Part shown: piece after piece, positions 40,142 to 48,503 of the stretch | How positions within the stretch are numbered: the stretch's first letter is position 1 | Layout: each line of letters opens with the position of its first letter | Source: Streptomyces violens | Lineage (GTDB): Bacteria > Actinomycetota > Actinomycetes > Streptomycetales > Streptomycetaceae | NCBI RefSeq assembly: GCF_000717745.1 | Contig: NZ_JOBH01000002.1 | Span: 310,001 to 374,000 of the forward strand | DNA: 64,000 nucleotides | Direction of reading: 5' to 3' | Translations under genes and position numbers: made by a program | Notes under the pieces: generated by a model | Told to the model about the DNA's origin: nothing | Database searches by the model: none | What the model saw: only the letters and a program-made list of their open reading frames with translations

Positions 40142-41566
40142 GTGCCTACGGCGCATGCCGATACTGAATCCGCGAACCGAAGGGCGCTTACGCCCGAAGA
40201 AATAACGGTCACCGACCCCAAAGTCACCAGACGGGCAATCGGCGCGGCAGCCATCGGCAACGTCACCGAATGGTTCGACTTCGGTGTCTTCGCCAATCTG
40301 ACACCGGTCCTCACCGCGGTGTTCTTCACCGGCGCGAGCGAGACGGTCGGCACGATCGGCACCCTCGGCCTGTTCGCCGTCGCCTTCCTCGTGCGCCCGC
40401 TCGGCGGCATGTTCTTCGGCCCGCTGGGCGACCGCATCGGACGCACCAAGGTGCTCTCCCTCACGGTCATCATGATGGCCATCGGCACCTTCATCATCGC
40501 CTTCATCCCCGGCTACGAGACCTGGGGCCCGGCCGCTCCCCTGCTGATGCTGCTCGCCCGCCTCGTCCAGGGGTTCTCCACCGGCGGTGAGTACGGCGGC
40601 GCGATGACCTTCATCGCCGAGTACGCGCCCGACAAGAAGCGCGGCTTCCTCGGGAGCTGGCTGGAATTCGGCACCCTGACCGGCTACCTGCTCGGCGGCG
40701 TGGCCGGCCTGGTCATCCAGCTGCCCGGCGTGATGTCCCACGACGACCTGCTCTCCTGGGGCTGGCGCATCCCGTTCCTGATCTCCGGGCCGATCGGCAT
40801 CATCGGGCTCTACCTCCGCCTGAAGCTGGAGGACACCCCCGCGTTCCAGGCCGTCGTCGCGGAGTCCGAGGGCCGCGAGGGCAACCAGACCCTCAAGGAG
40901 ATCCGCAAGATCTTCGTGAAGTACTGGCGTCCGATGCTGATCTGCATGGGCCTGGTGCTGGTCTTCAACGTGGTCAACTACATGCTCACCACGTACATGC
41001 TGGAGTACATCGGCAAGTTCGCCCCCTCGGTGAGCGCCACCTGGGCACAGCTCCTGGAAATCGCCGTCCTGGCGCTGGGCATGGTGCTCATCACCTTCGT
41101 CGGCCGGCTCTCGGACCGCATCGGCCGCAAGCCGGTGATGTACTTCGGCTGCGCCATGCTGGTCGCGCTCGGCGTGCCCTCGGTGCTGCTGATCCAGCAG
41201 AACACCCTGCTGTCCGTCTTCCTCGGCCTGGTCCTGATGTCGCTGATGCTGCTCTGCTTCAACAGCACCGTCCCCTCCACGCTGCCGGCGCTCTTCCCCA
41301 CCGAGATCCGCTACGGCGGCCTGTCGATCGCGTTCAACATCTCCGTCTCGCTCTTCGGCGGCACCACCGCGTTCTTCAACGCCCTGCTGGTGGAGGGCAC
41401 CGGAGACATCAACGTGCCCGGTTACTACCTCATGGCCGCCGGCGCGATCGGCGCCGTCGCCTGCTGGTTCGCGGCAGAATCCGCGGGCCGCCCGCTGCCC
41501 GGCTCCGCACCCGCGGTGGAATCGAAGGAAGAGGCCCGGGAACTGGCCCGGAGTACCCAACGCTGA
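40142..41566 (+). CDS. MHS-family MFS symporter (ProP/KgtP-like)
   Basis: 474 residues from GTG 40142, with AAGGAG five bases upstream. The metabolite:H+ symporter signature is clear: AIGAAAIGNVTEWFDFGVFANL, FLVRPLGGMFFGPLGDRIGRTKVL, RLVQGFSTGGEYGGAMTFIAEYAP and LFPTEIRYGGLSIAFNIS. Relatives carry proline, betaine, ectoine, shikimate, citrate or 2-oxoglutarate with protons. The substrate here is not determined. It ends 18 bases before the convergent DUF2254 gene. The preceding hairpin makes it likely to be transcribed separately from the LysR-controlled transporter or to be only partly co-transcribed. Confidence 0.9.
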   Translation: MPTAHADTESANRRALTPEEITVTDPKVTRRAIGAAAIGNVTEWFDFGVFANLTPVLTAVFFTGASETVGTIGTLGLFAVAFLVRPLGGMFFGPLGDRIGRTKVLSLTVIMMAIGTFIIAFIPGYETWGPAAPLLMLLARLVQGFSTGGEYGGAMTFIAEYAPDKKRGFLGSWLEFGTLTGYLLGGVAGLVIQLPGVMSHDDLLSWGWRIPFLISGPIGIIGLYLRLKLEDTPAFQAVVAESEGREGNQTLKEIRKIFVKYWRPMLICMGLVLVFNVVNYMLTTYMLEYIGKFAPSVSATWAQLLEIAVLALGMVLITFVGRLSDRIGRKPVMYFGCAMLVALGVPSVLLIQQNTLLSVFLGLVLMSLMLLCFNSTVPSTLPALFPTEIRYGGLSIAFNISVSLFGGTTAFFNALLVEGTGDINVPGYYLMAAGAIGAVACWFAAESAGRPLPGSAPAVESKEEARELARSTQR

Positions 41567-41584
41567 TGATCAACCCCCCACAGC

Positions 41585-42907
41585 TCAGCGGCCGGCGGTC
41601 TCGTCGGCCGCTCGGCCCGCTTCGGGATCGTCCCGCTCCGGCCGGGCCGCCACGCGGTTCAGCAGTGGGTCGGGCAGTGCGGCGGCGGCCAGTCGCTCCA
41701 GCGCCTGCTGCCGTTCGGCGACGGACGCTTTCCGGTCCTCGGCCGTGGCGCCGTGCAGCCGGTGGAGCAGGGCGTGCAGGCGTCGGACGATGTGCGGGTT
41801 GGCGGAGCCGTAGAGGAGTGTTTCGTCGAGGGCCAGCGAGACCAGGTCCGGCCATTGCGGGGCCGGGTAGGAGACCCGCGGCCGGCCGGCCCCGTCGAGC
41901 AGCCAGGCGGGGCCGAGCGGGCGGTCCGACAGCCGCAGCAGTACGTCTTCGATCTGGTCCAGTGTCTGCGCCGCTGTGGTGGGGTCGTTGACGGCGGGCG
42001 ACAGCGCTCTGACGGAGATGTCGGCCAGCAGGCGGACGCCGTAGGCCGCGTCCTGATCCACACTGCGGCTGGGGCCGTAGCGGACGCACTTGGCGACCCG
42101 TCGGGCCAGCCTCCGGTGCCGATCGGTGACCGGACCCTGGAGCCGCAGTTGGGCGACTGTCGTGTCCGACCTGATGAAGTCACCGACGGCGTACAGGAAG
42201 TGGACGTGGACGTCGTGGCGGGCGGCGAGCCGGGTCAGGGCGGGTTCGTCGACCGAGAAGAGGGTCGCGGGCCGGCCCCGGTACACGAGGGGGACCGTTT
42301 CGCGGCGGTGTGCCGGTCCGGTGTCCTCGGGCGCGGCCGACTGCGCGGCAGCGGGGTACAGCTGGTCGATGACCGTGCGCAGCCGGGCCCCGACGGCGCG
42401 TGCCAGCCCGCCGCCGGTGACCGCGTGGCGGAGCGAGGCCAGCAGGTGGAGGACGGCGACGGCGTCGACGAGGACGAGACCGATGGCGATCGTCACGCTG
42501 AGCCGGGGCACGTCGGGGCCGCGGACGTGGCTCAGTGCCACCAGCGCGTACAGGGCGGTGCCCACCAGCAGGCCGAACAGGACGAGGTAGCGGCTGAAGT
42601 GGCCGAGGGCGGCGACGAGCCGGGGTGACATCGCCTGGACGGTCTGGACGACGAGGGTGATGGCCGTGACGACGAAGCCGGCGAGGGTGATCATGCTGCC
42701 GGCGATGGCGGCGAGTGTCGCCTGTGCCGTGGAGGCGTCGAAGCGCAGCCCCGAGACCGGCAGCTGCCGCTCCCAGCGCGGCAGCACCCAGCCCAGCAGC
42801 GCTCCGGCGGCGACCAGAAGCAGTGCCGCGCCGTGGCGGCGGACGCGTCGGGCATGGCGGGAACCTCTGCCGCCGTGCGGGTGACGCGCGCGCACGGCGT
42901 TGTCCAT
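41585..42907 (-). CDS. DUF2254 membrane protein
   Basis: 440 residues, GAGGAGG before the ATG. Four N-terminal membrane helices are visible at about residues 28-45, 65-90, 108-128 and 138-158, including TAQATLAAIAGSMITLAGFVVTAITLVVQ. A large soluble part follows with RETVPLVYRGRPATLFSVDE, the HFLYAVGDFIRSDTTVAQL stretch and GVRLLADISVRALSPAVNDPTTAAQTLDQIEDVLLRL, which are the DUF2254 hallmarks. Function is unknown; a role as a predicted channel or transporter regulator has been proposed for the family only by structure prediction. Divergent from the alkylsulfatase-like gene. Confidence 0.88.
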   Translation of the reverse strand: MDNAVRARHPHGGRGSRHARRVRRHGAALLLVAAGALLGWVLPRWERQLPVSGLRFDASTAQATLAAIAGSMITLAGFVVTAITLVVQTVQAMSPRLVAALGHFSRYLVLFGLLVGTALYALVALSHVRGPDVPRLSVTIAIGLVLVDAVAVLHLLASLRHAVTGGGLARAVGARLRTVIDQLYPAAAQSAAPEDTGPAHRRETVPLVYRGRPATLFSVDEPALTRLAARHDVHVHFLYAVGDFIRSDTTVAQLRLQGPVTDRHRRLARRVAKCVRYGPSRSVDQDAAYGVRLLADISVRALSPAVNDPTTAAQTLDQIEDVLLRLSDRPLGPAWLLDGAGRPRVSYPAPQWPDLVSLALDETLLYGSANPHIVRRLHALLHRLHGATAEDRKASVAERQQALERLAAAALPDPLLNRVAARPERDDPEAGRAADETAGR

Positions 42908-43170
42908 CTGCCCTCCTCGGCCCGGCCCCGCCTTCGCGGAGGGGGTTTCGAGCATGGACCGGCACAGGGCTCCGTGGCCAGCCGGTGAGCGCCGCTCGTG
43001 TGAGGTACACGGTGAGGTGATCAGTGGGGTGTCCGGCCGGTGCCGTACTTCCCTCGGACGGTGCACACCCGGTAGTCCGGAAGCGACACCCGGGTGAGAG
43101 TGGTACGGGCCGGACCAGGCCCGGCTGTCGCACCGCCGGCCTCCGCACTGCCGCCTTCGAGGGAGACGAG

Positions 43171-45090
43171 ATGTTGCGGAACGACCAGACGTCGCGGAAC
43201 ACGGAGCCCAAGCCTGCGGAGCCGGTCATCGCGCGGGCCCACCGGGCGGCCCGGCAGCGCTTCCCCTTCGACGACACCCAGGACCTCGAAGACGCGCGCC
43301 GCGGCTTCATGGGGACGTCGCGGGAGAGCGTGATCCGTGGTGCGGACGGGCGCACGGTGTGGGAGCTGGGTGCGTACGGGTTCCTCGACCAGGACTGCCC
43401 GGACACGGCCCACCCGAGCCTGTGGCGGCAGAGCCGGCTGGTCTCGGACCACGGGCTGTTCGAGGTGGTCGAGGGCATCTACCAGGTGCGCGGCTTCGAC
43501 CTGTCGAACATGACGCTGGTGGAGGGCGAGCGGGGCGTCTTCGTCATCGACCCGCTGATCTCGGCCGAGACCGCGGCGGCGGCCCTCGCCCTGTACCGGA
43601 GCCACCGTGGGGACCGGCCCGTCACCGGCGTCCTGTACACCCACAGCCACGCCGACCACTTCGGCGGCGTGAAGGGCGTCGTGAGCGAGGAGGAAGTCGC
43701 GGCCGGGCTTCCGGTGATCGCGCCCGAGGGGTTCCTCGCGCACGCCGTCAGCGAGAACGTCTACGCCGGTACCGCCATGGCCCGCCGCGCGGCCTACATG
43801 TACGGTGCCGCGCTGCCGAAGGGGGCACGCGGACAGATCGGCGCGGGGCTCGGCCAGACCACCTCGACCGGCTCGGTCGGCCTGATTCCGCCGACCCTGG
43901 ACATCACCCGTACCGGGCAGACGGAGACCGTCGACGGCATCCGGATGGTCTTCCAGCTCACCCCGGGCACCGAGGCCCCGGCGGAGCTCAACATCCACTT
44001 CCCGGACCACGCGGCGCTGTGCATGGCGGAGAACGCCACCCACAACCTGCACAATCTGCTCACCCTGCGCGGCGCGGAGGTCCGCGACCCGCGCGTCTGG
44101 GCGCAGTACCTCACCGAGGCCATCGAGCTCTTCGCCGACTCCTCGGACGTCGCCTTCGCCTCCCACCACTGGCCCGTCTGGGGCCGCGAACGCGCTCTGA
44201 CGTTCCTGTCCGAGCAGCGCGACCTGTACGCCTACCTCCACGACCAGACGCTGCGCTTGCTCAACCAGGGGCTGACACCACTGGAGATCGCCGAGCGGAT
44301 CGAGCTGCCCCCGGCCCTGGAACGGGCCTGGCACACCCACGGCTACTACGGCTCCGTCAGCCACAACACCAAGGCCGTCTACCAGCGGTACCTGGGATGG
44401 TTCGACGGCAACCCGGCGCACCTGTGGGAGCATCCGCCGGTCGAGGCAGCGCGCCGGTACGTGGAGTTCATGGGCGGCGCCGAGGAGGTACTGCGCCGGG
44501 CCCGCCGGTCGTACGAGGCGGGCGACTTCCGCTGGGTGGCCCAGGTCGTCAACCACGTGGTCTTCGCGGAGCCCGGCAATACCGAGGCACGCGCCCTGCA
44601 GGCCAACGCCCTGGAACAGCTCGGATACGGCAGCGAGAACGGCACCTGGCGCAACTTCTACCTCACCGGCGCCCTGGAGCTGCGCGAGGGCCCGGTCGGC
44701 ACGCCCACCGTCACCTCGTCCCCCGACTTCCTCGGCGCCCTCACCCTCGATCAGCTCTGCGACGCCCTCGCCATCCGCGTGGACGGGCCGCACAGCTGGG
44801 ACGCCGACATCACCGTGCGCTGGAACCTCAAGGCCGGCCCGCCCCTCACTCTCCGGCTGCGCAACGGTGTCCTCACCCATGTCACCGGCCGCAGCCCCGC
44901 CGCGGCCGAGCCGGACGTCGACATCACCCTCGACGAGGCCGTCCTGCGCGCCGTACTCCTCGGCACCACCGGCCCCGCCGAACTGACCGGGCGGGCGGAC
45001 GTCCAGGTGACCGGGGACCTCGGCAAGGTGACCGAGCTGCTCGGCCATCTCGGCACCCCGGACCCCGATTTCGCCATCGTCACCCCGTAG
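43171..45090 (+). CDS. Alkylsulfatase (SdsA-like metallo-beta-lactamase fold)
   Basis: 639 residues with GGGAG before ATG 43171. The binuclear zinc motif THSHADHFGG, the AENATHNLHNLLTLRGA metal site and FASHHWPVWG are all intact. The middle part includes the alkylsulfatase dimerisation domain (YGSVSHNTKAVYQRYLGWFDGNPAHLWEHPP) and the end is an SCP2-like lipid-binding domain (DITVRWNLKAGPPLTLRLRNGVLTH). The enzyme cleaves primary or secondary alkyl sulfates such as dodecyl sulfate. No signal peptide is seen, so it probably works inside the cell. The 263-base gap before it carries a repeated ACACCCGG, possibly regulatory. Confidence 0.93.
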   Translation: MLRNDQTSRNTEPKPAEPVIARAHRAARQRFPFDDTQDLEDARRGFMGTSRESVIRGADGRTVWELGAYGFLDQDCPDTAHPSLWRQSRLVSDHGLFEVVEGIYQVRGFDLSNMTLVEGERGVFVIDPLISAETAAAALALYRSHRGDRPVTGVLYTHSHADHFGGVKGVVSEEEVAAGLPVIAPEGFLAHAVSENVYAGTAMARRAAYMYGAALPKGARGQIGAGLGQTTSTGSVGLIPPTLDITRTGQTETVDGIRMVFQLTPGTEAPAELNIHFPDHAALCMAENATHNLHNLLTLRGAEVRDPRVWAQYLTEAIELFADSSDVAFASHHWPVWGRERALTFLSEQRDLYAYLHDQTLRLLNQGLTPLEIAERIELPPALERAWHTHGYYGSVSHNTKAVYQRYLGWFDGNPAHLWEHPPVEAARRYVEFMGGAEEVLRRARRSYEAGDFRWVAQVVNHVVFAEPGNTEARALQANALEQLGYGSENGTWRNFYLTGALELREGPVGTPTVTSSPDFLGALTLDQLCDALAIRVDGPHSWDADITVRWNLKAGPPLTLRLRNGVLTHVTGRSPAAAEPDVDITLDEAVLRAVLLGTTGPAELTGRADVQVTGDLGKVTELLGHLGTPDPDFAIVTP

Positions 45091-45117
45091 CCCGGCGACA
45101 CGGCGCGGCAGCGGCTC

Positions 45118-45378
45118 ATGAAGCATCCGGAAACTCTCTTCCAGAGCTTCGTCATCGGTACCGCGCTGACCAGTACGGCCCTCGGCACGGTCCTGCCGAT
45201 CCTGCGCGACCGCGGGGAACTGCGGGGCCGCTTCGGCACCGTGATGTCGGCGTTCGGCGCGGTGGGCGAGTTCGGCGCCGCGATGCTCTCCGTCCTTCTC
45301 CTGCCCCTGCTGGCCATGCGACTCCGGGGCCGGGCGGAGTCCGTTCCCCGGGCCGCGGAGGACGCCGAGACCTGGTGA
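45118..45378 (+). pseudogene. Cation/proton antiporter (CPA2/KefB-like) remnant
   Basis: 86 codons: GTALTSTALGTVLPILRDRGEL, GRFGTVMSAFGAVGEFGAAML and a final hydrophobic stretch. This is the internal TALGTLLPILRD / AVGEFGP region of CPA2 antiporters, which normally span 380 or more residues. Here both flanks are missing and the usual proline of GEFGP is lost. It has a start and stop and could be read as a small membrane protein, but it looks like a decayed fragment. It lies 27 bases after the alkylsulfatase gene. Confidence 0.65.
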
Positions 45379-45485
45379 CGCCGGTGTCACCCGGACGGTG
45401 CCGCCCTTGTGGTGCCCCGCGCGCACGGCGGCGAAGGTCGGAGCACGCGGCGGCCTGAGCGGCCGCGCACGGAAAGGGGTACGAC

Positions 45486-45929
45486 GTGACCGATCAGCCG
45501 TCTTCAGCGCACCATCCCGGGCGGGGCCCCGGGCACGGCACCGGGCCGGTGGACAACCGCGTCTGGGTCACCACCGGCGTCACCTTCGCGGGCGTCCTGA
45601 TGCTGGTCAACGGTGTGCTCTTCGTGCTCCAGGGCATCTCCGCGATCGCCAAGGACGAGGTGTACGTACGTCTCGACGACTACCTCTACCGGATCAACCT
45701 CACCGGATGGGGCTGGATCCTCCTCATCCTGGGCGTCGTCGCCGTCCTCGTCGGCTGCGGCATCCTGAGCGGCGCGACGTGGGCCCGCATGACCGGCATC
45801 ATGCTTGCCGCGCTGAGCCTGGTGGCCCAGTTCCTGTTCCTGCCGTACGCCCCCGTCTGGTCCGTCATCATGATGGCACTCGACGTCTTCGTCATCTGGG
45901 CACTGACGGCCTACCACCCCGACCGCTGA
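45486..45929 (+). CDS. DUF7144 membrane protein
   Basis: 147 residues from GTG 45486 with AAAGGGG upstream. A polar start rich in His and Gly (SAHHPGRGPGHGTGP) precedes four membrane helices: 29-51 (VTTGVTFAGVLMLVNGVLF), 72-92, 96-118 and 120-142. The pattern YLYRINLTGWGWILLILGVVAVLVGCGILSGATWAR is typical of DUF7144, common in streptomycetes. Function is not known. Confidence 0.85.
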   Translation: MTDQPSSAHHPGRGPGHGTGPVDNRVWVTTGVTFAGVLMLVNGVLFVLQGISAIAKDEVYVRLDDYLYRINLTGWGWILLILGVVAVLVGCGILSGATWARMTGIMLAALSLVAQFLFLPYAPVWSVIMMALDVFVIWALTAYHPDR

Positions 45930-45935
45930 GCCACC

Positions 45936-45960
45936 GAGGGCGGGGCAGGCCCCCGCCCTC
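45936..45960. terminator. Hairpin between convergent genes
   Basis: GAGGGCGGGG (45936-45945) pairs with CCCCGCCCTC (45951-45960) around a 5-base loop. It lies between the DUF7144 and C39 genes and can end both transcripts. Confidence 0.8.
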
Positions 45961-45983
45961 ACCTCATCCGCTGCCCGCGCCGG

Positions 45984-47375
45984 CTACGGACAGATCCCCA
46001 GCTCACCCAGAGCCCGCCGCTGGGTCGGCGTCGGCTGGGCGGGGAAGTACAGGTAACAGACCCCGCCGGTACCGGACTTGACGACCCCGGCGGCGTCCTT
46101 GCGCTTTGTCCGCAGCCAGATGTTCTCCCACTGGCGGCGCTTGTAGACGCGGCGGACGGCGACGTTGGTGGGGGAGTTGGGGTCGTTGGCGATGATGTCG
46201 CCGGACTGGGTGAAGCCGATGACCGTCATCAGGTGGCCCGCCGTGCCGTAGCCCGCGCCGTCCAGTTCCGAGGCGATGAAGGACTGGGACGTGATGACGG
46301 GGATGCCGACGTGGATGAGCTTCTCGACGTCGGTGAGGGTGTTCAGGCGCGTCACGACGCCCTGGAGGTCGTGGTACGTCGCCGCGTAGGCCGCGTTGAA
46401 GGGCCAGTTACCGCAGCCCTCGTACTGGTAGTCGAAGGTGAAGCGGGCCGCGTGGCAGACCTGGGGGTCGGTGTAGGCGGGGTTGACCCAGGCCAGGTCC
46501 TCGGGGGTGGGGCGGCGGCCCCAGGACTCGATGATCATCTGGGAGGAGGTGGGGCTGCACCACGCCTCTCCCCCGTTGTCGTACTCGGGGTACTGGCCCT
46601 TGTGGATCTCCTGGGAGTAGCGCGGCACCGCGAGTTCCCGGCCCCTGGCGATGCCCGGCTTGGAGGCCGGGACCGTGAAGCGGTCGGGGACGTCGGAACC
46701 CATGGCGCCCACCCGCCACACCATGGGGGTGAGGTCCGTACCGGGCTTGCGGTACAGGGTGAGGCGGAGCTCGTACGAGACGATGCGGAGGCCGGACGCC
46801 GGGCTGTCGAGGGAGAGCGTGTCGGTGTAGACCGTGCTCTTGTTGTCGGTCTGGCCGTCCACGGACGTACGGCGGATGTCCTGGTCGCCCGCGGCCCAGC
46901 GGCCCATGACGTACCACGGGGTACGGGTCTTGTCCGAGTACGTGCCGCGCACCTCGACGGCGATCCAGGTGCCGGCCGGGGTGTGCGCGTTCCAGGACGC
47001 GATGATCTCCGTCGCGGGGACCTTGAGCTGGTGGACCGGAGAGGTCCAGGTCGCGTACTCCCAGGTGGAGGTCTTCTTGAGGTGCGGGTCGCGGTAGTCG
47101 ATGGTGCCGATCGGGACCGCGATCTGCACGCCGGGGCGCGCGCCGGGCTCGATGCGGGTGCCGTGCCCCGACCCCGCGAGCCAGTCGGCCAGGGTGCTCC
47201 AGCCTCGGTAGTCCACGCACGAGGCGGCGGCGGGGTGGGCGGCGGAGTCGTCCGGGTCGGGGGTCCCGGAGCGGCTCGCTGCATGCGCGGGCAGGGGGGT
47301 CGCTGCGCCGGCGGCGACGGCGAGGGCGGCGGCCAGCACGGTGCGGCGGGGCGCGTATCTGGTCATGGGCTTCAT
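45984..47375 (-). CDS. Secreted C39-like cysteine peptidase
   Basis: 463 residues. A signal peptide with an arginine pair spans about 1-32 (YAPRRTVLAAALAVAAGAAT). Residues 50-250 are a beta-sandwich of the kind seen in these proteins. The peptidase_C39_2 domain follows: Cys in GGEAWCSPTSSQMIIESWG, His in GYGTAGHLMTVIGF, and Asn-Asp in NDPNSPTNVAVRRVYKR. It is predicted to cleave peptides outside the cell. Starts at ATG 47375 or 47366; GGGGGA is better spaced for 47366. The target is unknown. Confidence 0.88.
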   Translation of the reverse strand: MKPMTRYAPRRTVLAAALAVAAGAATPLPAHAASRSGTPDPDDSAAHPAAASCVDYRGWSTLADWLAGSGHGTRIEPGARPGVQIAVPIGTIDYRDPHLKKTSTWEYATWTSPVHQLKVPATEIIASWNAHTPAGTWIAVEVRGTYSDKTRTPWYVMGRWAAGDQDIRRTSVDGQTDNKSTVYTDTLSLDSPASGLRIVSYELRLTLYRKPGTDLTPMVWRVGAMGSDVPDRFTVPASKPGIARGRELAVPRYSQEIHKGQYPEYDNGGEAWCSPTSSQMIIESWGRRPTPEDLAWVNPAYTDPQVCHAARFTFDYQYEGCGNWPFNAAYAATYHDLQGVVTRLNTLTDVEKLIHVGIPVITSQSFIASELDGAGYGTAGHLMTVIGFTQSGDIIANDPNSPTNVAVRRVYKRRQWENIWLRTKRKDAAGVVKSGTGGVCYLYFPAQPTPTQRRALGELGICP

Positions 47376-47511
47376 GTCCCCCAGTCGGGTGCGGGATGAG
47401 CGTCACGGCAGTCGTGGCTCAACTATCTCCGCACGGGACGCCATTCGGCCAGCGGTTCGACGCGCGTCGCGCGCCGAATATTGGCCTGGACCACTGTCGT
47501 ACGCTGGCGTG

Positions 47512-48141
47512 ATGGAAGGCGCCATGGATCAGGACCTCGCCGCGCTCGCCGCGCGTCTGCGCGGGCTGCCCCCCTCGTGCGGGCCGGTGCGACTGGTCGC
47601 GGTGGACGGGCACGCGGGGTCGGGGAAGAGCACGTTCGCGGGGCGGCTGGCGACGGCGCTGGGCGGTGAGCCGACGACGACCGGTCCCTGCAGCGGCCCC
47701 GCCCCCGTACTGCACCTCGACGACCTCGCGACGCACGACGAGCTCTTCGCGTGGACCGGGCGGCTGCGGGAACAGGTGATCGAGCCGCTCTCCGAAGGGA
47801 GGAGCGCGCGGTACGGCGTGTACGACTGGGTGCGCCGGAGCTTCACGCGGGAGCGCACGCTGGCGCCGGCCCCGGTCGTGCTTCTGGAAGGCGTCGGCGC
47901 CGGCCGCAGCGCACTCCGCCCGTATCTGGCGTGCCTGCTGTGGATGGAACTGCCCGATGAGACCGCCTGGTCACGCGGGCGGCGGCGGGACGGGCCGGGA
48001 CTCGCCACCTTCTGGGATGGCTGGATTTCGGCGGAGCGCGCGCACTTCGCGGCGGACCCGTCCCGGCCGTACGCGGACCTTCTGGTGACACAGGGACGGG
48101 TGGGTTACAAGTGGCACGAGGGACCGGTGGACGCGCGTTGA
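47512..48141 (+). CDS. P-loop kinase-like protein (uridine kinase-like)
   Basis: 209 residues from ATG 47512; ATG 47524 has the better ribosome site (GGAAGG) and is possible. The phosphate loop GHAGSGKST is at about residues 33-41. HLDDLATHDELFAW and YDWVRRSFT resemble the substrate loop of uridine/cytidine kinases, and VVLLEGVGAG the Walker B. It lacks the full uridine kinase motifs, so the substrate may differ. It stands alone, ahead of a hairpin. Confidence 0.75.
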   Translation: MEGAMDQDLAALAARLRGLPPSCGPVRLVAVDGHAGSGKSTFAGRLATALGGEPTTTGPCSGPAPVLHLDDLATHDELFAWTGRLREQVIEPLSEGRSARYGVYDWVRRSFTRERTLAPAPVVLLEGVGAGRSALRPYLACLLWMELPDETAWSRGRRRDGPGLATFWDGWISAERAHFAADPSRPYADLLVTQGRVGYKWHEGPVDAR

Positions 48142-48208
48142 CTCCCCCATTCCTTCACACTCCGTGACGGACGGGGGTCGGTGTACCGAGGACGGCCGAC
48201 GGGCTCCC

Positions 48209-48228
48209 GCCGAGTGCCTCAACTCGGC
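48209..48228 (+). terminator. Hairpin after the kinase-like gene
   Basis: GCCGAGT (48209-48215) and ACTCGGC (48222-48228) form a 7-base stem with a 6-base loop, 67 bases after the stop. Confidence 0.55.
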
Positions 48229-48258
48229 TTGACCTGGGGGCCGTACAGGACTTACGTT
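48229..48258 (+). promoter_or_regulatory. Housekeeping-type promoter in the gap before eccA
   Basis: TTGACC (48229-48234) and TACGTT (48253-48258) are 18 bases apart and fit a HrdB-type promoter. Transcription would start near 48265. Confidence 0.55.
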
Positions 48259-48265
48259 CTCAATG

Positions 48266-48335
48266 TGCGGTTCTGACGGACCGCCCGCAGTCGCGAAGCC
48301 CCCGGTTGTTCCCCCGTGATCGGGGGCTTCGTTCT
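48266..48335 (+). ncRNA. Possible small RNA or eccA leader with terminator-like hairpin
   Basis: Between the promoter at 48229-48258 and a strong hairpin, about 70 bases contain no frame. CGAAGCCCCCG (48294-48304) pairs with CGGGGGCTTCG (48321-48331) and is followed by TTCTG. A smaller stem (GCGGT with ACCGC) lies before it. This is the arrangement of a short independent transcript; if the hairpin is passed, it would be a leader of eccA. It does not match any small RNA I can name. Confidence 0.4.
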
Positions 48336-48503
48336 GCCCTCAGCTCCTGATTTTCCGCGCTTCGCGCCGCATCTCCCTCACCCTCGGTCACCGGCCCCTT
48401 CGCGCCGCCGAGTCCCCGCTTCCCCCCTGCGCCCCTCTTCGGCCGCCTCGCGACCGCAGGTACGATGCGGGCACGGCGCGGGGGATCTTTTGTGGGGGAC
48501 AGG

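Noticed and set aside
43060..43095. Duplicated ACACCCGG before the alkylsulfatase gene as an operator
   Set aside because: Only 8 bases and GC-rich; such matches arise often by chance in this DNA.
48266..48335. Identity as 6C RNA or tRNA
   Set aside because: Only one strong hairpin is present; the two C-rich loops of 6C RNA and the tRNA cloverleaf are not seen.
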